Of a stretch of DNA of 7,461 bases, positions 1 to 6,620 are shown in pieces. The DNA is from UBA1858 sp965658595 (GTDB lineage Bacteria > Pseudomonadota > Gammaproteobacteria > UBA4575): the NCBI GenBank assembly GCA_965658595.1, contig CBFHSW010000009.1, positions 1 to 7,461 on the forward strand. The letters are read 5' to 3'. Under the pieces are notes generated by a model. It had not been told where the DNA came from and searched no databases. It saw only the letters and a program-made list of their open reading frames with translations. Numbering within the stretch: the stretch's first letter is position 1; each line of letters opens with the position of its first letter. The translations under genes and the position numbers were made by a program.

Positions 1-47
1 GCCAGTGCAAAAAGAGAAATAACAACAGCTATAGTTTTTTTAAACAT
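1..47 (-). CDS. N-terminus of an exported protein, probably DsbC (partial, cut by window edge)
   Basis: Only the first 15 codons are present, reading MFKKTIAVVISLFAL. Two lysines followed by an unbroken hydrophobic run is the start of a Sec signal peptide, so the product is probably exported to the periplasm or beyond. The ATG at 47-45 is supported by a good Shine-Dalgarno AGGAA (minus strand, 58-54) six bases upstream. The gene lies 89 bases downstream of xerD on the same strand. In many gammaproteobacteria xerD is followed by dsbC, the periplasmic disulfide isomerase, and then recJ, so DsbC is the best guess. That identity rests on gene order alone: the diagnostic CXXC motif would lie outside the window. 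The start and the exported nature are fairly secure; the name is not. Confidence 0.6.
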   Translation of the reverse strand, partial: MFKKTIAVVISLFAL

Positions 48-87
48 AATGAATTCCTAAATTCATGATGGCTTGAAATGCTCAGCC

Positions 88-115
88 AAGATAACAACTA
101 ATTTCTATATTACAA
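88..115 (-). promoter_or_regulatory. Candidate promoter for the exported-protein gene downstream of xerD
   Basis: On the minus strand a -35-like TTGTAA (115-110) and a -10-like TATCTT (93-88) are separated by 16 bases. The -10 is preceded by TG one base away (TGTTATCTT), an extended -10 arrangement. Each hexamer matches the sigma-70 consensus at 4 of 6 positions. It would give a leader of about 35 bases and allow transcription independent of xerD. The region is AT-rich, so a chance match is quite possible. Confidence 0.28.
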
Positions 116-136
116 ATTGTTTCAATATTTCCAAAC

Positions 137-1060
137 TTATCCGCGTGGATGATGTTTTTGGTGTATTTCACGCAACCGTGCTTGAGCGATATGCGTATAA
201 ACCTGGGTCGTGGATAGATCACTATGCCCAAGCAGCAATTGCACAACTCTAAGATCTGCACCATTATTCAACAAGTGTGTAGCAAATGCGTGTCTTAATG
301 TATGCGGACTCAAATGTTTACTAATACCAACCTTGGCTGCATTACGTTTGATAATGTACCAAAATGTTTGCCTCGTCATTCCCTGGCCACGATTCGATAA
401 GAATAGTACATTACAGTCATTATCTGGTTTTAACAAACTTAACCTTGCGTAGGTGAGATATTTTTCAATATAGTCTCCAGCTTGATCACCGAATGGTACC
501 AGTCGCTCTTTACTGCCTTTGCCAAACACCTTGAGCACGCCAGCACGCATATTAACCTGTGTCATACTCAGGTTGATCAGCTCAGAAACACGTAAACCAC
601 TGGCATAGATCAATTCTAACATCGCTCTATCACGCATCCCTTGCACTGTGTCTAAATCTGGAGCATTGAGTAATTTTTCAACTTCATCTTCCGTCAATAC
701 ATCGGGCAGGCGACGGCCCAGCTTTGGAAATTCAATCTTCTCACAGGGATCATTGTTCATCTGTGAATGTCGACACTGATGTTTATAAAAACGACGCAAA
801 CTTGATAGTAAACGTGCGCCACTGCGCGATTGCATACCCTGCTCTACACGATATGAAAAATACATCAGCAGATCTTCATGGCGAACCTCTAGAATCGACA
901 AATCTTGCTCTGCACCCCACTTCGCTAGGTTAAATAGATCATTTCGATAGGCCGTTAATGTGTTTTCACTTAGCCCAAACTCCATCCATACCTTATCTAA
1001 AAACAGTTCTATAGCTTGATGACTGCGTGTTAATTGTTGCTGATTTGCTACTTTAGTCAT
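137..1060 (-). CDS. xerD: Site-specific tyrosine recombinase XerD
   Basis: XerD is a cytoplasmic tyrosine recombinase. With XerC it cuts and rejoins the dif site to resolve chromosome dimers, activated by FtsK at the septum. The 307-residue product has an N-terminal SAM-like core-binding domain (about 12-100) and a C-terminal catalytic domain (about 120-300). All six catalytic residues are visible: R157 in ASGLR, K181 in GKGSKER, H253 and R256 in SPHTLRHAFATH, H279 in LLGHSDLSTTQ, and the nucleophile Y288 in VYTH. These sit at a constant +9 offset from E. coli XerD (R148, K172, H244, R247, H270, Y279), so the extra length is all N-terminal. The ATG at 1060-1058 is the first in-frame start and the next Met is residue 26; its ribosome site is weak. 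XerD is preferred over XerC because of the HLSPHTLRHAFATHLLNNGADL-type C-terminus and the following exported-protein gene in the dsbC position. No damage is seen. Confidence 0.95.
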   Translation of the reverse strand: MTKVANQQQLTRSHQAIELFLDKVWMEFGLSENTLTAYRNDLFNLAKWGAEQDLSILEVRHEDLLMYFSYRVEQGMQSRSGARLLSSLRRFYKHQCRHSQMNNDPCEKIEFPKLGRRLPDVLTEDEVEKLLNAPDLDTVQGMRDRAMLELIYASGLRVSELINLSMTQVNMRAGVLKVFGKGSKERLVPFGDQAGDYIEKYLTYARLSLLKPDNDCNVLFLSNRGQGMTRQTFWYIIKRNAAKVGISKHLSPHTLRHAFATHLLNNGADLRVVQLLLGHSDLSTTQVYTHIAQARLREIHQKHHPRG

Positions 1061-1073
1061 GTGAACGGCTCAT

Positions 1074-1104
1074 ATATTAACGAAACACATAATGCACATG
1101 GCAA
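1074..1104 (-). promoter_or_regulatory. Candidate xerD promoter
   Basis: In the divergent spacer between xerD and the RDD gene, the minus strand holds TTGCCA (1104-1099; 5 of 6 to the -35 consensus) and TAATAT (1079-1074; 4 of 6 to the -10). The spacer is 19 bases, longer than the ideal 17. Transcription would start only a few bases upstream of the xerD ATG, giving a very short leader, which fits the lack of a strong Shine-Dalgarno. The evidence is sequence resemblance only. Confidence 0.22.
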
Positions 1105-1128
1105 ATGTCTACAAACATCTAAGAGAAA

Positions 1129-1158
1129 TTTAAACCATGAGCAGTAAACATATATACT
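1129..1158 (+). promoter_or_regulatory. Candidate promoter for the RDD-family gene
   Basis: TTTAAA (1129-1134; 4 of 6 to the -35) and TATACT (1153-1158; 5 of 6 to the -10) are 18 bases apart on the plus strand. Transcription would start near 1165 and leave a leader of roughly 90 bases before the ATG at 1254. It is the best plus-strand match I found in the divergent spacer, but the surrounding DNA is AT-rich and the call is weak. Confidence 0.25.
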
Positions 1159-1253
1159 CTACTTCTATCAGGTAACATACTGATGATAACAACATAAACG
1201 ACACTTATTTAATCCATTATCCGTGTCAAACCCCAAATAACTCTAGACAGCTT

Positions 1254-1688
1254 ATGACCAATTCTTTACTGCAAGCCCCTGTGGGACTTATCAAACGCTT
1301 TACCTGCATGTTTTATGATGGCGTATTACTCATCGCTGTATTGTTCTTTGCCTCTATATTAATTGCTGTGCCATTTGAAATCACGCAGGAACACCCTTTA
1401 TATCCACTTTACGGACTTTACGTGTATGGCGTAGGCTTTATATTCTATGCTTGGTGCTGGATACATGGCGGCCAAACCTTGGGACTAAAGACCTGGCGTT
1501 TAAAAATTGTCATGAATGATGGTAGCCAAATCACATGGAAAGCCGCTTTTCTCAGATACCTAGGTTCAATCCTATGCTGGTTAAGTGCAGGTGTAGGCTT
1601 CTTGTGGTGTTATACCAACAAAGAGCGTCGCGCATGGAATGATTTATTATCCAACACCTACATCGTACGCTGCCCGAAAGTAGAGTAA
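1254..1688 (+). CDS. RDD-family integral membrane protein
   Basis: This 144-residue protein matches the RDD family, small inner-membrane proteins named for conserved Arg and Asp residues; their molecular role is mostly unknown. Visible hallmarks are R15 and D22 in an RFTCMFYDGVLL stretch entering the first membrane segment, then the strongly conserved HGGQTLGLKTWRLKIV block (71-86), R101 at the start of the last segment, and the closing WNDLLSNTYIV (118-128; many relatives have HD where this has ND). Hydrophobic segments lie at about 24-40, 53-70 and 102-120, so three membrane helices are likely. The ATG at 1254 fits family length, but I see no clear Shine-Dalgarno before it. The gene diverges from xerD and faces the same way as pepA, 169 bases upstream of it. 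In relatives an RDD gene is often found near lptFG and pepA; here lptFG are absent from the interval. Confidence 0.88.
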   Translation: MTNSLLQAPVGLIKRFTCMFYDGVLLIAVLFFASILIAVPFEITQEHPLYPLYGLYVYGVGFIFYAWCWIHGGQTLGLKTWRLKIVMNDGSQITWKAAFLRYLGSILCWLSAGVGFLWCYTNKERRAWNDLLSNTYIVRCPKVE

Positions 1689-1734
1689 TTCAACAACATT
1701 AATATCTGGGTTGCCGTTCGATGAGCTAATTTCG

Positions 1735-1749
1735 ACACTATGATAGTGT
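1735..1749. repeat. Perfect 6-bp inverted repeat upstream of pepA
   Basis: ACACTA (1735-1740) and TAGTGT (1744-1749) are exact reverse complements around a 3-base centre. Allowing one bulged base extends pairing by two more pairs (TC at 1732-1733 with GA at 1750-1751). It lies 46 bases past the RDD stop and 23 bases before the candidate pepA -35. It could be an operator upstream of that promoter or a small RNA hairpin after the RDD gene. No T-run follows, so it is not a standard intrinsic terminator. Function is unknown, and a chance occurrence is possible. Confidence 0.35.
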
Positions 1750-1772
1750 GATACTGAATAAACTATGAATTT

Positions 1773-1802
1773 TTGAATCAATTTTTGGGTAGCAGGTAAA
1801 AT
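1773..1802 (+). promoter_or_regulatory. Candidate promoter for the pepA-holC-valS operon
   Basis: TTGAAT (1773-1778; 4 of 6 to the -35 consensus) and TAAAAT (1797-1802; 5 of 6 to the -10) are separated by 18 bases. Transcription would start near 1809, leaving a leader of about 50 bases before the pepA ATG. It is the best promoter-like match in the spacer before pepA and is correctly placed to drive the three-gene run. The match is by eye only. Confidence 0.42.
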
Positions 1803-1847
1803 GGCCGCTACTAAGCCAATCATATAAAATAACCAAGCTAAAAAGAC

Positions 1848-1853
1848 AGGAGT
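1848..1853 (+). promoter_or_regulatory. Strong ribosome binding site fixing the pepA start
   Basis: AGGAGT ends four bases before the ATG at 1858, leaving five bases between the AGGAG core and the start codon, close to ideal. No other in-frame ATG, GTG or TTG lies just upstream, so this site settles the pepA start. It also argues that this strand, rather than the opposing reading frame over the same bases, is the coding one. Confidence 0.8.
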
Positions 1854-1857
1854 ACTC

Positions 1858-3351
1858 ATGAAATATACTGCAAAAAAAAGCCGTCTAGTGAACGAAAAAA
1901 GCGCATGTGTCATTATCTGCATCCCTGCCAATAAGCGCTTAGACGAGGACGCAACACAACTCGACAATCAATACCATGGCATCATTTCTAACGCCCTAAA
2001 AAATGGTGATATGACTGGCTCACTAGGTAAAACCTTAGTTTTACTAACTCCTGCAAACAGCTCACATAAACGCATACTATGTGTTGGCACAGGCAAACCG
2101 GCAGATCTCAATATCATTGCTTACAAGAAAATTATTAATGCCTGTGCTACTGCTCTCAAATCACTCGGTGCAACTGACGTATGTAGCACCTTATGTAACT
2201 TGAGTGTCACTGATCAAACTATTCGTGCACTAACACGCATGCATATCTTATTATTCACTGATTGCTTCTATCGTTACGATCACACTTTATCTAAAAAGAA
2301 TACAGCTCCATCACTCAAACGCATCAGCTTTATCTGTGACAGTGCTGCTAGTCTCAAGAACATCAAACAAGCCATCATGCAGGGTGACGCCATTGCACAA
2401 GGCATGATGACGACCAAAGAATTAGGTAATTTGCCTGCCAATATTTGCACCCCTACTTATTTGGCGCACCGCGCCAAACAAATTAAACGCGGTCACAGCA
2501 AGTTAATGGTAGAAGTATTGGACGAAGCGGCCATGAAAAAGCTTGGCATGGGTTCATTACTGTCTGTCTCAGCCGGCAGTGTTCAACCAGCCAAACTCAT
2601 TGCCATGCATTACAAGGGTGGAAAACCCTCCAGCAAGCCGGTAGTACTGGTTGGCAAAGGTATCACTTTTGATACGGGGGGTATTTCTCTTAAGCCAGGC
2701 GCGGCAATGGATGAAATGAAATTTGATATGTGCGGTGCAGCTACTGTACTTGGTACCATGCAAGCCATCGCTGAAATGAAGCTACCCTTAAATGTAGTCG
2801 TGATCGTTGCTGCGGCTGAAAACATGCCTGGCAGCAAAGCGACTAAACCAGGTGATGTTGTCACTTCCATGTCAGGACAAACTATCGAAATACTCAATAC
2901 TGATGCTGAAGGTCGCTTAGTACTCTGTGACGCACTCACCTATGCTAAAAAATATAACCCAGATGTGGTGATTGATATGGCCACTTTAACCGGTGCATGT
3001 ATCGTCGCCCTTGGCCATGAGGCCAGCGGCTTGATGAGCAACAATGATAAACTCAGTGACGATCTATTAGAAGCAGGCAACTCCACCGGTGATCGCGCAT
3101 GGCGTTTACCTATTTGGGACGAATACCAACCACTACTCGATAGCAACTTTGCCGATATGGGTAATATTGGCGGACGCTGGGCTGGTACTATCACTGCCGC
3201 ATGCTTTCTAGCACGCTTTACTAAAGAATATAAATGGGCGCATCTAGATATTGCCGGTACGGCTTGGTATATGGGTAAAAACAAAGGCGCGACTGGACGC
3301 CCTGTGCCTATGCTAACAGAGTATCTATTGCGCAAAGCACGCGTTGCTTAA
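1858..3351 (+). CDS. pepA: Leucyl aminopeptidase PepA (M17 family, cytosol aminopeptidase)
   Basis: PepA is a hexameric, two-metal cytosolic peptidase that removes N-terminal residues, preferring leucine, from peptides. In E. coli it also binds DNA, repressing carAB and helping XerCD act at cer. The 497-residue product has the N-terminal macro-like domain (about 1-170) and the C-terminal M17 catalytic domain. Metal ligands are all present: K267 and D272 in VGKGITFDTGG, D290 in MKFDMCGAA, and D349 and E351 in the signature NTDAEGR (347-353). The catalytic K279 (SLKPG) and R353 are also intact. These are offset by a constant -3 from E. coli PepA (K270, D275, K282, D293, D352, E354, R356), and length is close to the E. 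coli protein. The N-terminal domain is the divergent part and holds nine cysteines in the first 200 residues. It is the first gene of a tight co-directional run with holC (29-base gap) and valS. Confidence 0.97.
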   Translation: MKYTAKKSRLVNEKSACVIICIPANKRLDEDATQLDNQYHGIISNALKNGDMTGSLGKTLVLLTPANSSHKRILCVGTGKPADLNIIAYKKIINACATALKSLGATDVCSTLCNLSVTDQTIRALTRMHILLFTDCFYRYDHTLSKKNTAPSLKRISFICDSAASLKNIKQAIMQGDAIAQGMMTTKELGNLPANICTPTYLAHRAKQIKRGHSKLMVEVLDEAAMKKLGMGSLLSVSAGSVQPAKLIAMHYKGGKPSSKPVVLVGKGITFDTGGISLKPGAAMDEMKFDMCGAATVLGTMQAIAEMKLPLNVVVIVAAAENMPGSKATKPGDVVTSMSGQTIEILNTDAEGRLVLCDALTYAKKYNPDVVIDMATLTGACIVALGHEASGLMSNNDKLSDDLLEAGNSTGDRAWRLPIWDEYQPLLDSNFADMGNIGGRWAGTITAACFLARFTKEYKWAHLDIAGTAWYMGKNKGATGRPVPMLTEYLLRKARVA

Positions 3352-3380
3352 TGATGAACAGTTTAATTTAGGCAAGTAAC

Positions 3381-3806
3381 ATGGCGAGAATAGATTTTCA
3401 TGTGTTAGAAGAAGCTAGCCCACAAGCTTACTTGAATTATGTCTGCCGCTTGACAGAAAAGGCATACACTCAAGGGTGTCATATTCATATCCATACCGCT
3501 GATCAAGACATGACCGAGCAGTTGGATGAGTTGTTGTGGGTATTTCGTGATCGCAGCTTTATCCCTCATCAATCCAGTTGCACACAACAAGAACTATGCG
3601 CTGTCACCTTGAATCATGAGCAACTTCCCGAGAAGCGAGAAGTGCTAATTAACCTAGCATCACAAGTGCCTTCGTTTTATGATCAGTTCGAACGCATTGT
3701 CGAAGTGATTGCCAATGAAGAAACACACAAACAACAAGGAAGAGAGCGCTTTCGTTATTATACCGACCAAGGTCAGCAACCTACTCACCTACAAGTCAAA
3801 AAATAA
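3381..3806 (+). CDS. holC: DNA polymerase III chi subunit HolC
   Basis: Chi pairs with psi (HolD) in the clamp-loader complex and binds the C-terminal tail of SSB, tying the replisome to SSB-coated lagging-strand DNA. The 141-residue protein is the usual chi length and has the family pattern. It opens with a short beta strand (ARIDFHVL, 2-9). A helix and AYTQGCHIHIHTADQDMTEQLDELLW (28-53) follow, where most members have AYxxGxxVxIxxxDxxxxxxLDxxLW. The conserved SFIPH is at 59-63, and the C-terminal helix carries RERFRYYTDQG (121-131). Like other chi proteins it has no catalytic site. The ATG at 3381 has only a modest AGG-type ribosome site (3370-3372), so it may rely partly on translation from pepA, whose stop is 29 bases upstream. 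The position between pepA and valS is the standard gammaproteobacterial order and supports the call. Confidence 0.92.
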   Translation: MARIDFHVLEEASPQAYLNYVCRLTEKAYTQGCHIHIHTADQDMTEQLDELLWVFRDRSFIPHQSSCTQQELCAVTLNHEQLPEKREVLINLASQVPSFYDQFERIVEVIANEETHKQQGRERFRYYTDQGQQPTHLQVKK

Positions 3807-3821
3807 CGTGAAAGATATCGT

Positions 3822-3826
3822 AAGGA
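3822..3826 (+). promoter_or_regulatory. Ribosome binding site fixing the GTG start of valS
   Basis: AAGGA lies six bases before a GTG at 3833. This site, together with the match of the following residues (DKVYQPHAIEDHWYQDW) to the normal ValS N-terminus, identifies GTG rather than a downstream ATG as the start. The GTG sits in the 8-base palindrome CCACGTGG (3829-3836). Confidence 0.75.
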
Positions 3827-3832
3827 CACCAC

Positions 3833-6598
3833 GTGGATAAAGTTTATCAACCTCATGCCATTGAAGATCATTGGTATCAAGACTGGAATCGCAAAGGCTA
3901 CTTTAAGCCCTGCACGCAAGCCTCAGAAAAGAGTGCTTTTTGCATCATGATTCCACCGCCCAATGTAACGGGCACCTTACACATGGGTCATGCTTTCAAT
4001 AACACTATCATGGATAGCCTTACCCGCTATCATCGTATGTGTGATGAAAACACTTTATGGCAACCCGGTACTGACCATGCAGGCATTGCTACGCAAATGG
4101 TAGTCGAACGCCAACTTAACGCCGCGGGCAGCTCACGGTCTGAACTAGGTCGTGAAAAATTTATTGAAAAGGTCTGGGATTGGAAAGCTGAATCTGGCAA
4201 CACCATTTCCAAACAATTAGAACGCTTAGGTTCCTCGGTGGATTGGTCGCGTGAACGCTTCACCATGGATGAAGGCTTATCAGAAGCCGTGCGTGAGGTA
4301 TTCGTGCGCTTGTTTGATGAAGGCTTAATTTACCGTGGCAAGCGTTTAGTTAACTGGGATCCAGTCTTACATACCGCTGTGTCTGATCTGGAAGTGATAT
4401 CAGAAGAAGAAGATGGTCATCTTTGGCATATGCGTTATCCGCTGGCCAATAGTGATGAACATTTAGTGGTGGCGACCACTCGCCCTGAGACCATGTTGGG
4501 TGATACCGCCGTGGCAGTACATCCAGAGGATGAACGTTATCAGCATTTAGTCGGGCAACACATACAGCTACCTTTATGTGATCGCACTATTCCCATCATT
4601 GCAGATGACTATGTCGATCCAGAGTTCGGCTCGGGTTGCGTCAAGATTACTCCTGCACATGACTTTAATGATTACGAAATGGGTAAGCGCCATGATTTGC
4701 CTATGATTAATATATTAACGGTTGATGCCAAAATTAATCATGAAGCACCAACAGCCTTCCGAGGACTGGATCGCTATGATGCACGCAAGCAAGTCATTGC
4801 CGCACTGGAACAACAAGGACTACTAGAGAAAATTGTTGATCATAAATTAATGGTGCCACGAGGTGATCGTTCCAACACCGTGATCGAGCCTTTCCTAACA
4901 GAACAATGGTATGTGAAAACACAAAGTCTTGCGGAGCCAGCAATTAAAGCGGTTGAAAGCGGGGACATACGTTTCATCCCAGACAACTGGAAAAATACTT
5001 ATTATGCTTGGATGCGTGATATTCAGGACTGGTGTATCAGCCGCCAACTATGGTGGGGGCACCGCATTCCTGCTTGGTATGATGAACAAGAGCAAGTCTA
5101 TGTTGGGCGCGATGAACAAGAAGTACGCAGTAAATACAAACTCGATGATAGCGTCGTATTGCGCCAAGACGAAGATGTCCTCGATACTTGGTTCTCCTCT
5201 GCCCTATGGCCTTTTTCAACATTAGGTTGGCCTCAGAAAACCCCAGAATTACACACTTTTTATCCCACCTCTGTATTGGTAACAGGCTTTGATATTATTT
5301 TCTTCTGGGTGGCACGCATGATTATGATGGGCATTAAATTTATGGATGATATCCCTTTCAAGGATATCTATATTCATGGATTAGTGCGCGACTCTGATGG
5401 TCAAAAAATGTCAAAGTCTAAAGGCAATGTGCTCGATCCTATCGACTTAATCGATGGCATTAGCTTAGATGCCCTGATTGAAAAACGCACTAAAGGCCTG
5501 ATGCAACCTCAAATGGCAGCTAAGATTGAAGCCACCACGCGCAAGCAATATCCTGATGGCATTCCTGCTTTCGGCACCGATGCACTGCGCTTTACTTTTG
5601 CAGCGTTGGCTTCCACAGGTCGCGACGTAAAATTCGATCTCAATCGTATTGAAGGCTACCGTAACTTTTGTAATAAATTATGGAATGCATCACGCTTTGC
5701 GTTAATGAACTGCGAAGATCAGACTATCGTGCCAAATATAGATCATGAAAATCTCTCTATCACTGACCGTTGGATTCTAAGTCGTCAACAAGAGCTGATA
5801 GACATTGTCCATCATGATTTTCAAAACTATCGCTTTGATCTAGCGGCCAAGGCACTTTACGAATTCACTTGGAATGAGTTCTGCGATTGGTATTTAGAAC
5901 TGATTAAACCCGTTATGTTTTCCGAAGATGAGCAAGCCAAACAACAAACGCGCAGAGTACTCTTGGAAGTCCTAGAAACGTTACTCAGACTAATGCATCC
6001 GATCATACCGTTTATCACAGAAGAGATCTGGCATTCAGTAGCACCAAAACTTGGGCATGAAGGCGATACCATCATGTTACAAAGTTACCCACGCAGCAAT
6101 AATTCCTGGGTAGATGTGGACAGTGCACACAGTATTGATTGGTTGAAAGAATTTATTATGGGTATAAGAAAAATACGCTCAGAAATGAATATACCCCCTA
6201 AGCAAACGCTAGCGGTAATGTGTCAGCAGTATTCAAAAGATGATTGCCAACAGATAGAACTGCATCGAGGTGCACTAGAAAAACTTGCCAAACTTGAGAG
6301 CATTACATTATTAGACAAGGACGAGGCACCAGAGGCCGCACTCACCTTAGTGGGTGAAATGCGTGTATTAATTCCATTAGAGGGTTTAATTGATAAAGAA
6401 GCTGAAATAGAACGTCTTAATAAAGATATCAATAAACTTGAAATAAACATCAAAAAAACCCGCAACAAACTGAATAATCCCAGCTTTAAAGACAAAGCTC
6501 CAGCAGCAGTGGTAGAGAAAGAGCAGCAACGTCTAGACGAACAAGATCAGGCATTGAGAGAGTTACAGCGTCAGCGTGAAAAAATGGAAAAGATTTAA
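3833..6598 (+). CDS. valS: Valyl-tRNA synthetase
   Basis: ValS is a class Ia synthetase that attaches valine to tRNA-Val in the cytoplasm and hydrolyses mischarged Thr-tRNA-Val. The 921-residue product is slightly shorter than E. coli ValS (951) and looks complete. The Rossmann fold carries the HIGH-type motif HMGH (50-53) in PPPNVTGTLHMGH and the KMSKS loop at 525-529 (DGQKMSKSKGN). The CP1 editing domain, about 190-340, shows ATTRPETMLGDTAV (214-227) and GSGCVKITPAHDFNDYE (266-282), which hold the conserved editing-site residues. The tract RDIQDWCISRQLWWGHRIPAW (395-415) and the DTWFSSALWPFSTLGWP block (451-467) are typical. The helical anticodon-binding domain follows (about 640-790), then a charged C-terminal coiled coil (about 854-919) that contacts the tRNA. 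Start is GTG. It is the last gene of the pepA-holC-valS run, 26 bases after holC, and converges on the next gene with no obvious terminator. Confidence 0.98.
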   Translation: MDKVYQPHAIEDHWYQDWNRKGYFKPCTQASEKSAFCIMIPPPNVTGTLHMGHAFNNTIMDSLTRYHRMCDENTLWQPGTDHAGIATQMVVERQLNAAGSSRSELGREKFIEKVWDWKAESGNTISKQLERLGSSVDWSRERFTMDEGLSEAVREVFVRLFDEGLIYRGKRLVNWDPVLHTAVSDLEVISEEEDGHLWHMRYPLANSDEHLVVATTRPETMLGDTAVAVHPEDERYQHLVGQHIQLPLCDRTIPIIADDYVDPEFGSGCVKITPAHDFNDYEMGKRHDLPMINILTVDAKINHEAPTAFRGLDRYDARKQVIAALEQQGLLEKIVDHKLMVPRGDRSNTVIEPFLTEQWYVKTQSLAEPAIKAVESGDIRFIPDNWKNTYYAWMRDIQDWCISRQLWWGHRIPAWYDEQEQVYVGRDEQEVRSKYKLDDSVVLRQDEDVLDTWFSSALWPFSTLGWPQKTPELHTFYPTSVLVTGFDIIFFWVARMIMMGIKFMDDIPFKDIYIHGLVRDSDGQKMSKSKGNVLDPIDLIDGISLDALIEKRTKGLMQPQMAAKIEATTRKQYPDGIPAFGTDALRFTFAALASTGRDVKFDLNRIEGYRNFCNKLWNASRFALMNCEDQTIVPNIDHENLSITDRWILSRQQELIDIVHHDFQNYRFDLAAKALYEFTWNEFCDWYLELIKPVMFSEDEQAKQQTRRVLLEVLETLLRLMHPIIPFITEEIWHSVAPKLGHEGDTIMLQSYPRSNNSWVDVDSAHSIDWLKEFIMGIRKIRSEMNIPPKQTLAVMCQQYSKDDCQQIELHRGALEKLAKLESITLLDKDEAPEAALTLVGEMRVLIPLEGLIDKEAEIERLNKDINKLEINIKKTRNKLNNPSFKDKAPAAVVEKEQQRLDEQDQALRELQRQREKMEKI

Positions 6599-6620
6599 CA
6601 CCACTCAAAAAAACAAGTGA

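Noticed and set aside
61..90. TGGCT/AGCCA hairpin between xerD and the exported-protein gene, considered as a terminator
   Set aside because: The stem is five pairs with a ten-base loop and no T-run follows on either strand.
82..264. A 60-codon minus-strand open frame at the 3' end of xerD
   Set aside because: It overlaps the conserved C-terminus of XerD, including the catalytic Tyr region, in another frame, and has no ribosome site or recognisable motif.
137..1060. XerD as a mobile-element or integron integrase
   Set aside because: It aligns residue by residue with chromosomal XerD, has no attachment site or cassette nearby, and sits in a housekeeping context with even composition.
2610..3335. 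Long minus-strand open frames inside pepA
   Set aside because: They are antisense to the conserved PepA catalytic domain, where all active-site residues are on the plus strand.
4929..5225. A 98-codon plus-strand open frame inside valS
   Set aside because: It lies wholly within conserved ValS sequence in another frame and has no homology signal that I can see.
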